Below, in pieces: positions 47,624 to 59,390 of a stretch of 64,000 bases of DNA. Under the pieces are notes generated by a model. The model saw nothing but the letters and a program-made list of their open reading frames with translations, was not told the DNA's origin and did no database searches. Position 1 is the stretch's first letter; every line of letters begins with the position of its first letter. Both the position numbers and the translations under genes were made by a program. Source of the stretch: Deroplatys truncata (lineage: Eukaryota > Arthropoda > Insecta > Mantodea > Mantidae); assembly GCA_030765065.1 (NCBI GenBank), contig CM060977.1, positions 161,395,052 to 161,459,051 of the forward strand, read 5' to 3'.

Positions 47624-48485
47624 GCACAAACATCCTTATGAACGCGAATGCCGCCAAATTAATTGCTGTCCATTACATTATGTACCTCTTATCAAGATGT
47701 CGCACTGCGCGAGGTGTCTACCTCCGAAAAACACATCCTACATTACCTTTCATATAAGGCAGATGGTGTATATCTTTAGAAATACGCGTTTTGAGGTGCT
47801 CTGGTTTAAAATGAAGCTTGCAGGTACGTAGGTATCCTTCCATCTGCTGACAATGAAATTAAAAACTTGTATAAATAACGAATTTTCACCTTAAGAGTGA
47901 AATATATCCAACAAACTTTACTAATCTCAAAAAGGTTACTACCTGATCAAAGATCGAATAATGCCTTGAAAAACAAAGTATAAGCATGAAATGTCCTTAA
48001 AACTTCCCCTATTTTTGAAATGGAAGCAGAAATTCATAAAATTGAAAAAGCCTCTCTACCAATAAAGAAAAACGTTTAGGCAGCATTAGACGTTTCCGAA
48101 GTATTTTATCACAAGTTTATTGTTTCCAGTTTTTAAAGATGTTTAGATATAGCGGTTGTGTAGGAATAACATTCTTTCCTCTCATACTGCAAGCTCCGGT
48201 TCATATACGTTTAGTTTTAGTTTAGTTTATACACATTCCAGCTACAATTTACAATATCCCGATACATTTATACATCATACTTCTACTTTGGTGTGTACAG
48301 CCTGGTACGCTCCTTGGTATTGCACAGCCAGCATGGCTCCCTGGCCATCTCGACATGGAGCCCTGCTGTGGGTTTATTTATTTATTTATTTATTTTGGAT
48401 GCTTCCTCTGCTCTTAGGATAAGCATTAAATAGCTTAGTGCATTAGGTCCTCGTTTTATGCATTTATTTACCATCCGAAGTTATA
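46498..48485. other. Spacer with (AAT)n and (TTTA)n microsatellites
   Basis: (AAT)n runs at 47587-47622 and (TTTA)n at 48375-48396. Otherwise no repeat or gene was recognised in 2 kb. Confidence 0.5.
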
Positions 48486-49296
48486 TCTGATGTGTTACAC
48501 TCACATGACTTTCTCTACTCTTGTACAAACTACTTTTACAAACGCTTATTCTCCATATGCTTCATGTTAATCGAGGTGTTAATCTTATTGCAAGGGGAAT
48601 TGGTAGGCTTTAAGCGATAGACAAATATTTTAAGAGCTGGTTGCTATGTGGCGCATTCCATTCTCTTTGTATGTCCAGGACATAAAAAAATGAGTAACGA
48701 ATTTCCATTTGAGAAAAAGTATTGAAACGTTTAAGGAAATAACAAGCAATATCTCGAAAATGGTTCGCTCAACAAAATAAATATATATGACATAAATTGT
48801 GTATTTTAACGCGATCTACATTTTTTGTGTAGTAAAATTTTGTTTATCTCTTATAGTTTACCAATTATGCAAAAGTCGTTCAGAATGAGGAATACTTTTG
48901 GAGACATTCCCAGAAAATTCGAGATATACATTTCATTTGTCATTAAAATATCTTAAACACATGATATTTTAATCAAAGTCATTGGAGCCATTTCTGAGAA
49001 AATTAAAATTTTCGAAAAATGTTCCATGTAAAGGGTAATCTGGGTTGGGGGGATTTTCTTGAAAACCTTCGTGTCGCATCTCTAGAAGATACTGAACCTA
49101 AATACCAAGTTTGGTGTTTATCCGACTGTTCGTTTCTGAGTTATGCTGTTCACAGACACACACACGGACATGTTTCCAAAAATGCCTCATTTGGATTCAG
49201 GGGGCCTCAAAACATGCATTTCCGGTGAAATCTCGGTATCGAATTTTTGGGTGGAATACAATACTTCCCCTACTTAGTATACGTAGTAGAGAAAGT
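48486..49296 (-). mobile_element. HINE, full length
   Basis: TCTGATG at 48486 to AGTAGAGAAAGT at 49296. A short deletion removes the TTCTTGTAGATG block near 48590. Confidence 0.94.
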
Positions 49297-49400
49297 AATA
49301 GAAAAATGAGCAAAAAGCCGGAATGTATTTTTAAAACCGGTATCTCGTTGATTAATTGCGTAGGCATATATTTTATTAAAATAATATTAATAATAATACC

Positions 49401-49433
<33 letters not shown>

Positions 49434-50089
49434 TAATAATAATCTATTCGCGAGCACATGTGTGTATGTTGTCATAGTGTCCGCCATTACGTCATACTCA
49501 AGTATGGTAGCCTACACCTGCTTCAGAAATTTTTGCAGCATCACGCAACATACACCTTACATCTCTTATGCGGTTAATTGACTGTGCATAACAACCTGCT
49601 TACATTATGATTTATGAAAAAGGGTTTTCACGACACATAAAACAGAGGTATTAAAACCAAATGCAGGAAAAACAACTTTAACTCGGAATGCTCACATAAT
49701 ATGAAATGATTTGCTAGAACATACAATTTTTACTCTTAAATGTGGATTTACACATGTAGGAAGATTAATTTAAAAACTATTATTAATTTGTGGACGTTGC
49801 GAAATAATATTTTACAGGAATTCTTCTGTTTTAATCCGTTAAATTGTTCTATTTTTAACTTTGTTTACAGTGGCGCGGGTGGGAAATGTTTCTATTTGTA
49901 ATCAACATTTTAAGAATTTTTGTGCGAATTTGCGCATGCAAATTACTGAGCAAACTTACATACGTTTTTCTATCGTGTTGCACCGACGAGGTTAGTTAAA
50001 TAAATGCTAGCACTTGAATATGTTTGATGTAGGCATTTGATCTACTTGATATAATTATGGAGGTTATCGAATACTATGAATTAAAAATC
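49297..50089. other. Spacer with (AAT)n
   Basis: An (AAT)n run at 49398-49440. The 156-codon + frame at 49111-49581 is HINE plus this microsatellite and is not a gene. Confidence 0.5.
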
Positions 50090-50214
50090 TGATGTGCTAC
50101 CTTCACCTGACTTTCTATACTCTTCTACAAACTATTCTTACAAAGCTTATTCTTCTGTCTACTTCTTGATAATGAGATACACCTGCATTAATCATTTACG
50201 CATTTCATTGTAGA
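50090..50214 (-). mobile_element. Divergent HINE 3'-end fragment
   Basis: TCTGATGTGCTACCTTCACC and ~125 bp of the 3' end in the divergent form, ending exactly where a close copy begins. Confidence 0.8.
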
Positions 50215-50219
50215 TAAAA

Positions 50220-51141
50220 TCTGATGTGCTACATTCACATGACTTTCTCTACTCTTGTACAAACTATTTTTACAAACGCTTATTCTCCATCTACTTCATG
50301 TTAATCGAGATAAACATTTGCAGACTCTATCTTATTGCTAATTTTCTTGTAGATGTAAGGGGAATATATATTTACAAGGGCAGTATAGAAATACAGTAGC
50401 CTTTAAGCATATACATATCTCTTAATAGCTGGTTGCTAGGTGCAGCACCATTCCCTTTGCCACAGATTATAACTCTTTGCATATCCAAGACAAAAAAAAA
50501 TGAATAACGAATTCCCATTTTAGAAAATGTATTGAAAAATTTAAGGGAAAAACAAGCAATATCTCGTAAATGGTTCACTCAACAAAAAAAATGTATATGA
50601 CATAAATTGTGTATTTTAACGCGATCTACATCTTTTGTGTAGTAAAATTTTGTCTATCTCTTATGGTTTACCAGTTATGCAAAAGTCGTTCACAATGGAG
50701 AATACTTTTGGAGACATTCTCAGAAAAATCAAGATATACATTTTATTTGTCATAAATATATCTTAAACATATGATATTTTAATCAAAATCGTTAGAGCCA
50801 TTTTTGAGAAAATTAAACTTTTCGAAAAATCTTCCATGTAAAGGGTAGTCTGGGGTGGGGGATTTTCTTGAAAACCTTCGTGTCGCATTTCTGGAAGATA
50901 CTGAACCTAAATACCAGGTTTGGTGTTTATTCGACTGTTCGTTTCTGAGTTATGCTGTTCACAGACAGACACACAGACACACAAACAGACAGACACACAG
51001 ACACACACACGGACATTTTTCCAAAAATGCTTTTTTTGGATTCAAGGTGTCTCAAAGCATGTATTTCCGGTAAAATCTCGGTATCGAATTTTTGGGTGGA
51101 ATACAATACTTCCCCTACTTACTGTACGTAGTAGAGAAAGT
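50220..51141 (-). mobile_element. HINE, full length, partial fold-back form
   Basis: TCTGATG at 50220 to AGTAGAGAAAGT at 51141. It carries one arm of the fold-back block at 50360-50480. The microsatellite is CAGACA-rich. Confidence 0.93.
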
Positions 51142-51151
51142 AATAAGAAAA

Positions 51152-51845
51152 TCTGATGTGTTACACTCACATGACTTTCTCTACTCTTCTACAATATAAT
51201 TTTACAAACGCTTATTCTCCATATGCTTCATGTTAATCGAAATATCGAGATGTCAATCTTATTGCTAATTTTCTTGTAGATGCAAGGGGAATATGGTAGC
51301 TTTTAAGCGATAGTCAAATATTTTAACACTGGTTGCTATGTGGAGTATTCCATTCTCTTTGCATGTCCAGGACATAAAAAAAATGAATAACGAATTTGAG
51401 AAAAAGTAAGTATTGGAAAATTTAAGGAAATAACAAGCAATATCTCGAAAACGGTTCACTCAACAAAAGAAATGTATATGACATAAGTTGTGTATTTTAA
51501 CGCGATCTACATTTTTTGTGTAGTAAAATTTTGTCTATCTCTTATGGTTTACCAGTTATGCAAAAGTCGTTCACAATGAAGAATACGTTTGGAGACATTC
51601 CCAGAAAATTCGAGATATACATTTCATTTCTCATGACATTATCTTAAACATATGATACTTTCATCAAAATCGTTAGAGCCATTTTTGAGAAAATTAAAAT
51701 TTTCGAAAAATGTTCCATGTAAAGGGTAGTCTGGGGTGGGGGTATTATCTTGAAAACCTTCGTGTCGCATCTCTGGAAGATACTGAACCTAAATACCAAG
51801 TTTGGTGCTTATCCGACTGTTCGTTTTTGAGTTATGCTGTTCACA

Positions 51846-51892
<47 letters not shown>

Positions 51893-52029
51893 ACACACGG
51901 ACATGCTTCCAAAAATGCTTTTTTTGGATTCAGGAGGTCTCAAAACATGTATTTCCGGTGAAATCTCGGTATCGAATTTTTGGGTGGAATGCAATACCTC
52001 CCCTACTTACTATACGTAGTAGAGAAAGT
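51152..52029 (-). mobile_element. HINE, full length, tandem to the previous copy
   Basis: Starts only 10 bp (A-rich) after the preceding copy, in the same orientation. The (CA)n at 51845-51885 is about 20 units long. Confidence 0.95.
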
Positions 52030-52138
52030 AAAAAATACAGTAATCTAAAGGGATATTCAAACTTTTTTAAAGTGTCGCTTTACTATTGCTTTAAAATTAT
52101 GTTTTCTTTGCATAAACACTAAAAATAAAGTAAAAACA

Positions 52139-52828
52139 AACCAATGTGCTACATTCGATAGCTTTTCCTACCCTCATTCGTTTATTAGAGGGGTATACAA
52201 TATCTTCATACTAAAGCTTTTTTTTTGTATCTAGTACCTAAATTTTAATCCAAATAAATCTTTGCAAAAATAACTACATTACACATTTCGTTATAGATAT
52301 AAAGAGAACAGCGATAGTCAAATGTTTAAGAACTGGACGCTATACGCTGGCCTCAAAATTCCATACTGTTCCCATGCAATCGCGAGAAACAGTTGACAAT
52401 CGACAGCACTTGAAAAGAATGGCTAAGTATTGAACAATTCCAACCATTAATAACGGATACCTTGGACATGGTTGATGCCAAAAAAAAAGGTATTTGAAAT
52501 AAATTATGTGTTTTACAGAAATCCACATTTTTTTGTAGTAACGTTTTCATCTATCGCTAACGTTTACCAGTTATACAAGATTATAAAAAATGTCTTCCGG
52601 ATGAAGTAGACTTCACAGCTATTCCCAGAAAATTCAAGATATACATTTTATTTGTCATGTAAATATCTATAATATATGGCATTTTAATAAAAATCGTTGG
52701 AGCCATTTTTTATAAAATAAAAAAGAAATTTTAATCTTCCATGTAAAGGGTAGTTTGGCTACTGAACTTAAATACCAAGTTTGGTATATATACGACTTTT
52801 CGTTTTTGAGCTATGCTGTTCACAGACA

Positions 52829-52878
<50 letters not shown>

Positions 52879-53008
52879 CCTTTTTCTAAAAATTGTTTTC
52901 TTTGCATTCAGGGGCCTCAAAACATGTATTTTCGGTGAAATCTCGGTATTGATTTTTTGGATGGATGCAATACCTGCTCTCCCTACTAAGTACATGGTAG
53001 AGAAAGTA
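52139..53008 (-). mobile_element. Divergent HINE, nearly full length
   Basis: ATGTGCTACATTCGATAGC to GGTAGAGAAAGT. It holds a long (CA)n at 52827-52874, and its block order equals that of the close family. It is the best template for the divergent family. Confidence 0.82.
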
Positions 53009-53029
53009 ATAATAGCTATTTGCTTGAAA

Positions 53030-53262
53030 GAAATATAAGGCATTTGAATATTCAAACCAATAACAAAGAATATCCCGGAAATTGTTAAGGCCACAAAAAA
53101 TGTTATTTGACTAAATTGTGTGCTTTAACAAGATCTACAAAATTAATTGTACAGTAAGATTTTGTCCATCTTACGGTTTATCTTTAAACGAAAGTCTTTC
53201 AGAATAAAGAGGACTTTACAGGCTATTCCCAGAAAATGTAAGAAATGCATTTTATTTGTCAT
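53030..53262 (-). mobile_element. Divergent HINE, left part, before Tc1-like insertion
   Basis: Follows AATATCCCGGAAATTGTTAA, CTAAATTGTGTGCTTTAAC and AGAAAATGTAAGAAATGC, ending TTTGTCAT where the Tc1-like element starts. Confidence 0.75.
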
Positions 53263-54465
53263 GGTCAAAAGTATCCGGACACCTGGCTGAAAATGACGTA
53301 CAAGTTCGTTGCGTACTTCATCGGTAATGCTGGAAGTCTAAGGTGCTGGCCCACCCTTAGCCTTGATGACAGCGTTCACTCTCGCAGGCATACTTTCAAT
53401 CAGGTGTTGGAAAGTTTCTTGGGGAATGGCAGCCCATTCTTCACGGGGTGCGGAACTGAGGACAGGCATCGATGTAGGTCGGTGAGGCCTGGCACGAAGT
53501 CGGCGTTCCAAAACATCCCAAAGCTGTTCTATAGGATTCAAGTCAGGACTGTGTCGTGTATCCACTCCGCCACAGCCTGTGCAGTATGAACAGGTGCTCG
53601 ATCGTGTTGAAAGATGTAACCGCCATCCCCGAATTGCTCTTCAACAGTGTGAAGCAAGAAGGTGCTTAAAATATCAATGTAGGTCTGCATTGTGATCGTG
53701 CCACGCAAAACAAGGGGTGTAGGCCTCCTCCAGGAAAAACACGACCACACCATAACACCACCACCTCCGAATTTCACTGTTGGTACTACACACGCTGGCA
53801 GATGACGTTCACCGGACATTCGCCATACCCACACCCTGCCATCGGATCGCCACATTGTGTACCGTGATTCGTCACTCCACGCAACGTTTTGCTACTGTTC
53901 AATCGTGTAATGTTGACGCTAGTTACACCAAGCGAGGCGTCGTTTGGCATTTTCCTGCGTGATATGTGGCTTATGAGCAGCCGCTCGACCATGTAATCCA
54001 AGGTTTCTCACCTCACGCCTAACTGTCATAGTACTTGGAGTGGATCCTGATGCAGTTTGGAATTCCTGCGTGGTGGTCTGGATACATGTCTGCCTATTAC
54101 TCTTTACGACCCTCTTCAAATGTCGGCGTTCTCTGTCAGTCAACAGACGAGGTCGGCCTGTACGCTTTTGTGCTGTACATGTCCCTTCATGTTTCCACTT
54201 CACTATCACATCAGAAACAGTGAATCTAGGGATGTTTAGTTGTGTGGAAATCTCGCGTACGGACTTCTAACACAAGTGACACCCAATCACCTGACCACGT
54301 TCAAAGTCCGTGAGTTCCACGGAGCGTCCCATTCTGCTGTTTCACGATGTCTAATGACTACTGAGGTCGCGGATAATGAGTACCAGGAAGTGAGTGGCAG
54401 CACAATGCACCTAGGATGAAAAACGTGTGTTTATGGAGAATCCGGATACTTTTGATCACATAGTG
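53263..54465 (-). mobile_element. Tc1-like transposon inserted in HINE
   Basis: The right end reads, in reverse complement, CACTATGTGATCAAAAGTAT and abuts TA at 54466-54467. The left end has the matching TCAAAAGTATCCGGA, but the outermost ~10 bp and the TA are gone. The element interrupts a divergent HINE between TTTGTCAT and TTAAAATTATGG. Confidence 0.92.
53338..54332 (-). pseudogene. Tc1-like transposase, broken
   Basis: The cut-and-paste transposase starts at the ATG at 54332-54330 (MGRSVELTDFERGQVIG). An N-terminal HTH follows with a TAG in mid-sequence, then GRPRLLTDRERRHLKRVV, a second helix-turn-helix region. The catalytic domain shows AWSDES (first Asp), VMVWSCFSW, FQHDRAPVHTA (second Asp) and SPDLNPIEQLW (Glu). 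This order fits a Tc1-type DD34E enzyme of about 330-340 residues. Two more stops lie before AWSDES, and a frameshift lies between AEWIHD and SPDLNPIE. The catalytic residues survive, but the reading frame does not. Confidence 0.93.
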
Positions 54466-54467
54466 TA

Positions 54468-54796
54468 GTTTAAAATTATGGTATTTTAATCACAATTGTT
54501 AGAACCATTTTTGAGAAAATTAACGACAATTGTTCTTATAAAGAGTAGTTTGGAGTGTGGAGGATTTTCTTGAAAACTTTCGTGTCGTATCCCTGGAACG
54601 TCCCGAATTTAATTACCAAGTTTCGCATTTAACTGACTTTTCGTTTTTGAATAATGCTGTTCACACACACATGGATCTTTTTCTAAAAATGCTTATTTAT
54701 GAGTTTCGGGGGCCTTAAAATATGTATTTCCGGTAAAATCGATATTTTGGCTGAAGTACTGTGCTCCCTATACTTACTGTTCGTAATAAAGTAAAA
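54468..54796 (-). mobile_element. Divergent HINE, right part, after Tc1-like insertion
   Basis: Continues the copy cut by the Tc1-like element: GGTATTTTAATCACAATTG, then AAAACTTTCGTGTCGTATCC, then a decayed 5' end at about 54790 (TACTTACTGTTCGTAATAAAG). Confidence 0.78.
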
Positions 54797-55117
54797 ATAT
54801 ATGGAAATTTTATATCACTTGTTGATATTTATGTGTACTGTACCGAGAATAGTGTAGGGTTCGCCGGAAGCTGTATAAAATTATCGTCTTATTTTATTTT
54901 CTACTATTTAGTTAAACACATAGGATTTTGTGAGTAAATGAGGCTTCAAAAGATATATAATTTCGTTAATCCTGTACGTGTATCTCTATTATACTTTGTC
55001 GATATACGTATTTGGATTATAGAAGATACAAGCATATTTTCACGTCTTCATAATTTAGTACGGTGTTAATCATAGCATGCCTACCTAACAATAAGCATTA
55101 TAAGTAACTAGAAAAAA
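54797..55117. other. No feature recognised
   Basis: AT-rich spacer. Confidence 0.4.
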
Positions 55118-55934
55118 TCTGATGTATTACAGTCACATGACTTTCTCTACTCTAGTACAAACTATTTTTACAAACGCAAATTCTCCAAATGTTTCATGTT
55201 AGTCGAGATGTTAATCTTATTGCTAATTTACTTGTAGATGCAAGGGGAATTGGTAGACTTTAAGCGATAGTCAAATATTTTAAGAGCTGGTTGCTATGTG
55301 GAGTATTCCATTCCCTTTGCATTACCAGGACAAAAAAAAATGAATAACGAATTTCCATTTGAGGAATAGTGTTAAGTATTGGACAATTTAAGGGAATAAC
55401 AAGTAATATCTCGAAAATGATTCACTCAACAAAACAAATATATGACATAAATTATGTATTTTAACGCGATCTACAGAGGTGTGTCTATCTCTTATGGTTT
55501 ACCAGTTATGCAGAAGTCGTTCACAATAAAGAATGCTTTTGGAGACATTCCCAGAAAATTCGAGATATACATTTCATTTGTCATTAAAATATTTTAAACA
55601 TATGATATTTTATTCAAAATCGTTAGAGCCATTTTTGAGAAAATTAAAATTTTCGAAAAATGTTCTATGTAATGGGTAATCTGGGTGGGGGATTTTCCTG
55701 AAACCTTCGTGTGGCATCTCTGGAAGATACTGAACCTAAATACCAAGTTTGGTGTTTATCCGACTGTTCGTTTCTGAATTATGCTGTTCACAGACACACA
55801 CACACGAACATGTTTCCAAAAATGCTTTTTTGGATTCAGGGGGCCTCAAAACATATATTTCCGGTGAAATCTCGGTATCGAATTTTTGGGTGGAATACAA
55901 TACCTTCCCTACTTACTATACGTAGTAGAGAAAG
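55118..55934 (-). mobile_element. HINE, full length
   Basis: TCTGATG at 55118 to AGTAGAGAAAGT at 55934, with a short deletion at about 55475 (ACATTTTTTGTGTAG part). Confidence 0.94.
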
Positions 55935-56507
55935 TAAAAATTTCTCACAGAAACATGTGAAATAAATAGGCAACGTAAGACTTGCGGTTTATTGAGGCGT
56001 GGTAAGTGAAAGTAAGAGATAGACATAGGGAAATTTAGCTTTGCCAAGAGAAGTTCAAGTAGATAAATGAAAAATTCCTGGAAGAAAGAGTTGCAAAACA
56101 GTCACCTGTGCAAGGGAGGGAGGCAGAAGAGTATAACTTCAGCGGACCAACTTGGAGCCTACATACAGCGAGTGTGAGGCAATTCATGGTTAGATTATAT
56201 AAGCCCTAAGAAACTGGTTAACAAATTTGCAACATCCAAGTCGGCTTTAAAATAAATCTCAGGGCTCATGGTGGTCCATCGGATGAAAGAAGATATCGTA
56301 AGATATCAGTTAATTCATAGCAGGACACCTTTAAATCTAGTGCATTTACAGTGTAATAGAGAAAGTTTATAATTTCAATTTAGAAACTGGCTGCACCGTT
56401 CCTACCTGATGACAATAATAATGTAGGGTACCTTCCTTTAAAATATGATTTGTTAAAGGCTTATTTCACGAAATATGCAAATGCGTATATGTTCCTTCAA
56501 AATATAC
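55935..56507. other. No feature recognised
   Basis: Unique-looking sequence. Confidence 0.4.
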
Positions 56508-56722
56508 CTACCCACACGGGTAGCCGAGGTCGTTAAGGCTTTGACTATGAGCAGGAGGTCTGTAGATCAAATCCCGTCTGGACCCTTCTCCCTGACTGAG
56601 GGATTTTCCAGATTTTCCTCTGTCCTCATAACTGTCAAATGCCGGGGAAGTACCCCAAACTTAGATCCGGAACGTTTCTTTCCCAAATTTCCTTTCTCAT
56701 CATTTAATTTCACGTATCACGA
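56508..56722 (+). mobile_element. tRNA-derived SINE, family E, copy 2
   Basis: The head CACACGGGTAGCCGAGGTCG and B-box-like GTAGATCAAATCCCG are followed by GGGATTTTCCAGATTTTCC and the body shared with 22128-22306. Confidence 0.83.
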
Positions 56723-57276
56723 GTGTTGGATTGGATTTGCTACGGAGGGGACTCGACACTGATCCACATAGGGATATTGCATTTACGCCCACAAGGGGGC
56801 GTCCCCGGGAGTAAGGATGAGGCAAGAGGAGACACCGGGCGGACGGAACCGGGAGTGACGGTCAGGAATGGCAGGGTTCCTAAGTTTCCAGATAGAGACT
56901 CCCCGGCAGACGGACAGGTAGACCGGGGACCCAACCCCGCAGAGGTGCCCAGCCCCTCAAGGGGGTTCGGATACCCCTGTCAGCCAGTCGAAAGCCGAGG
57001 GACGGAGACAGTCACAAAGAGTATCCTTTCCCCTGCCACGCTGCACCGAAACACCATCGCCCACACTTCCAGCCCTGAAAGAGACCGACGGAAAAAAAAT
57101 AAATGAAATGAGAATGGAAATGAAATGGAGGAACAGGAAATTCGGGAGATGTAAGAACCCTTCGCAGAATTCACTTGTCGACCCGGGAAACCCCGAAAAA
57201 ACATGGGTCAGGAAGGTCTGCCACGGAATTCGAACTCACGACCCCTGCAATGCGCACCATCCCGCTCGGTATCACC
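56723..57276 (-). mobile_element. Long tRNA-headed SINE-like element, family F, copy 2
   Basis: On the - strand the head is at 57276 (ACCGAGCGGGATGG, then GTGAGTTCGAATTCCG), followed by GTTTTTTCGGGGTTTCCC, and the GC-rich body ends near 56760. It abuts the family E copy in opposite orientation, so the tRNA-like heads point inward from the two outer ends. The 127-codon + frame here is a GC effect. Confidence 0.7.
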
Positions 57277-57894
57277 AGTGTTACCGCCTGTGGTGCCGTA
57301 TATTATCGACATAAATTAAATTTTTAATTGAAACAGAATTGTATACAACTTACACATAGATATGCAATAATACAAAAAACAAGAGTGCAGTTCATGCACT
57401 TTTTGGTTAAGAATAATAACAAGAATTTTCAGAGCAAGTCGGTCATATACAATGTATTTGTAGAAAATGCTTTCTATGCAGGTGTTCTAATGCGTCTCAA
57501 AGAGGTGGGGTGGAACAACTTGAGAGCCATTGGTTTACTGAAAGAAAAAAGGAAAAAGTGAAAAAAGAAAGCTTCGATGAATGACAAAAAGTTTGCAGAC
57601 ACGTCCAGAAGCTGATGAAGGTCGCGTGTTAAGTGGAGGAATGTTGTGAAGTAGAATCTACTGGGTTTAGCTCAAGGCGAAAGGAGACAGAGCCTCTTTG
57701 TCAACACAGAAATGGTTTTAACTCGCCCTCGCGCACCAAATCATAGCAACGCATGTTCAAGGTCGTTCTAAGACATTGCAAACACAAACCTAAACGGCGA
57801 TGTTGTGGTTCACTGACCGCTCTCCTTTGTTTACGCGAAACGGATTAATGAATTTTAAGTATGCTTTCATTGCGTTACTCAATTCCTCACTATC
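57277..57894. other. No feature recognised
   Basis: Spacer. The 77-codon frame at 57328-57561 has no recognisable domain. Confidence 0.4.
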
Positions 57895-58010
57895 GCCTCC
57901 GTAGTGTAGAGGCGAGCTGCGTGCGTGCCTCATTATTACAGAACCGGAAAGTTCGCGGCTCGCGAATTCACGAAATAAAATTGAATACTGAAGGAAACCA
58001 TAATAGTTAT
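57895..58010 (+). mobile_element. Possible tRNA-like SINE head
   Basis: CCTCCGTAGTGTAGAGGC resembles the family A head, and GTTCGCGGCTCGCGAATTC sits where a B box would be. No body is recognised before the mariner-like element, so this is tentative. Confidence 0.35.
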
Positions 58011-58106
58011 CCGTGATGTAAATATTAAAAGTGAAGTTCTATTTTGCGGGTAGGAATGCTTGCAAACTACAAAATACAATAACTTTTAACATGTGTTGTC
58101 ATATAA

Positions 58107-59390
58107 ATGGTCTTTCAACTTGATGTCCTATTTTTACATGTGATAGTTGCCGTTGTTATTGAGTTAGAGCCGTCATTTTTTTCATGTGGTTACAGTTATT
58201 ATTGATAAATAGCCATGGAACGTTACAGCATTCAGCAACGCGTAGAAATTGTAAAAAATTTATTACCAAAATGGATCATCTGTTCGCCAAACCTTCCGTG
58301 TATTGCGCGTAGTTTACGGTGTGCATAATCGTCCCTGCGAGAGAACGACTCGGCGTTTGATCGATAAATTTGAAACAGGTGGTTCTGTCAGCGATCAAAG
58401 AACGCCTGTACGTAATCGATGTAAGCGCTCCAACGAAAACATAGGCGCCGTTCGTGAGAGTGTACGCGAGAACGGAAACTAATCAATTGCTCGTCGATTG
58501 GGGCTTTCGCCGACCACAACTTGGCGAATACTGCAACTGGGCTTGAAGTTTCACGCTTACAAAATGGTGTTAACTCAAGAACTAAAACCCAATGACAATA
58601 GGTTGCGCCGTGTATTCGCTGACTGGACTATGGAGCAATTGGAAGCTGACCCGGATTTTTGTCGAAAAATCATCTTCAGCGCGAAGCCCTCTTTTGGATG
58701 TATGGTCGTGTTAAAAAACAAAATTGCCGCTATTGGAGCAATCACAATCCAGTGCAGATTCAAGAACGACCACTTCATCCCCAAAATGTTATTGTGTGGT
58801 GTGGTTTTTGGTATGGTGGAATCATTGGTCCATATTTTTTCCAAGATGAAGATGGATAAGCTCTAACTTCCAATGGAGAAAGATACTGGTCTCTTATAAG
58901 GGACTATTTTTGGCCTCAATTGGATGGTATGGATCTCAGAAACATCTGGTTCCAGCAAGATGGTGCCACATGTCATACTGCTCTCGAAACAATCGATCTT
59001 TTGAAGAAGTACAGAGGTTTCATTATTTCCCGTGGTGGTGATGTTAACTGGCCCCCGATGTCATGTAATTTAACGCTTGGATTACTTCTTGTGGGGTTAT
59101 GTTAAATCTCGAGTTTATGTCAACAAGCCAGAAACAGTAATTGCTCTTATGAATAACATCACGCGGTCATTCGTAGAGTTGGACCTAATTTACGTTCTTC
59201 TGTCATTGAAAATTGGGTCAAACGTATACGCGCAACCCAACGAAGTCGCGGCTGTCACTTAACTGACGTTCTCTTCCACACGTAATGACATTAATTATGT
59301 TCCAAAATGAAAAAGAAATAAACCTCTATCATTTATAGAACGTGTTTTATTTAAGTTCAAAGATAGGACACTCTTCTTGAAAGACCCTAT
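58107..59390 (+). mobile_element. Mariner-superfamily transposon
   Basis: The left end GGTCTTTCAACTTGATGTCC and the right end (reverse complement GGTCTTTCAAGAAGAGTGTC) form imperfect inverted repeats of about 28 bp. TA dinucleotides lie a few bases outside both. One broken transposase gene lies between. Confidence 0.9.
58215..59285 (+). pseudogene. Mariner-superfamily (DUF4817-type HTH) transposase, broken
   Basis: The start ATG is at 58215 (MERYSIQQRVEIVK, the N-terminal HTH found in many insect Tc1/mariner-related proteins). A second helix-turn-helix and linker follow, then the catalytic domain. The first acidic motif should read IFSDEAHFW. A small deletion turns it to IFSAKPSFG and shifts the frame, so the first Asp is lost. 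WFQQDGATCHTA (second Asp) is intact at 58950-58985. The third region reads SCNLTLGLLL because a base is missing before LDYFLWGY, and SCD has become SCN. A stop also lies at 58862-58867. The frame ends RSRGCHLTDVLFHT at 59285. It is non-functional. Confidence 0.92.

Noticed and set aside
49111..49581. A 156-codon frame with polyisoleucine
   Set aside because: It is made of the end of a HINE and an (AAT)n microsatellite.
9981..55965. A repeated antisense frame in many HINE copies (MFHVKGNLGWGDFLENLRVASLED...) of 60-110 codons
   Set aside because: It recurs because the repeat recurs. It has no known domain, crosses the variable microsatellite and breaks in different places. Substitutions between copies do not favour keeping the frame as far as I can see by eye.
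56723..57106. A 127-codon + strand frame
   Set aside because: It lies in the GC-rich body of the family F element, in antisense, without a domain.
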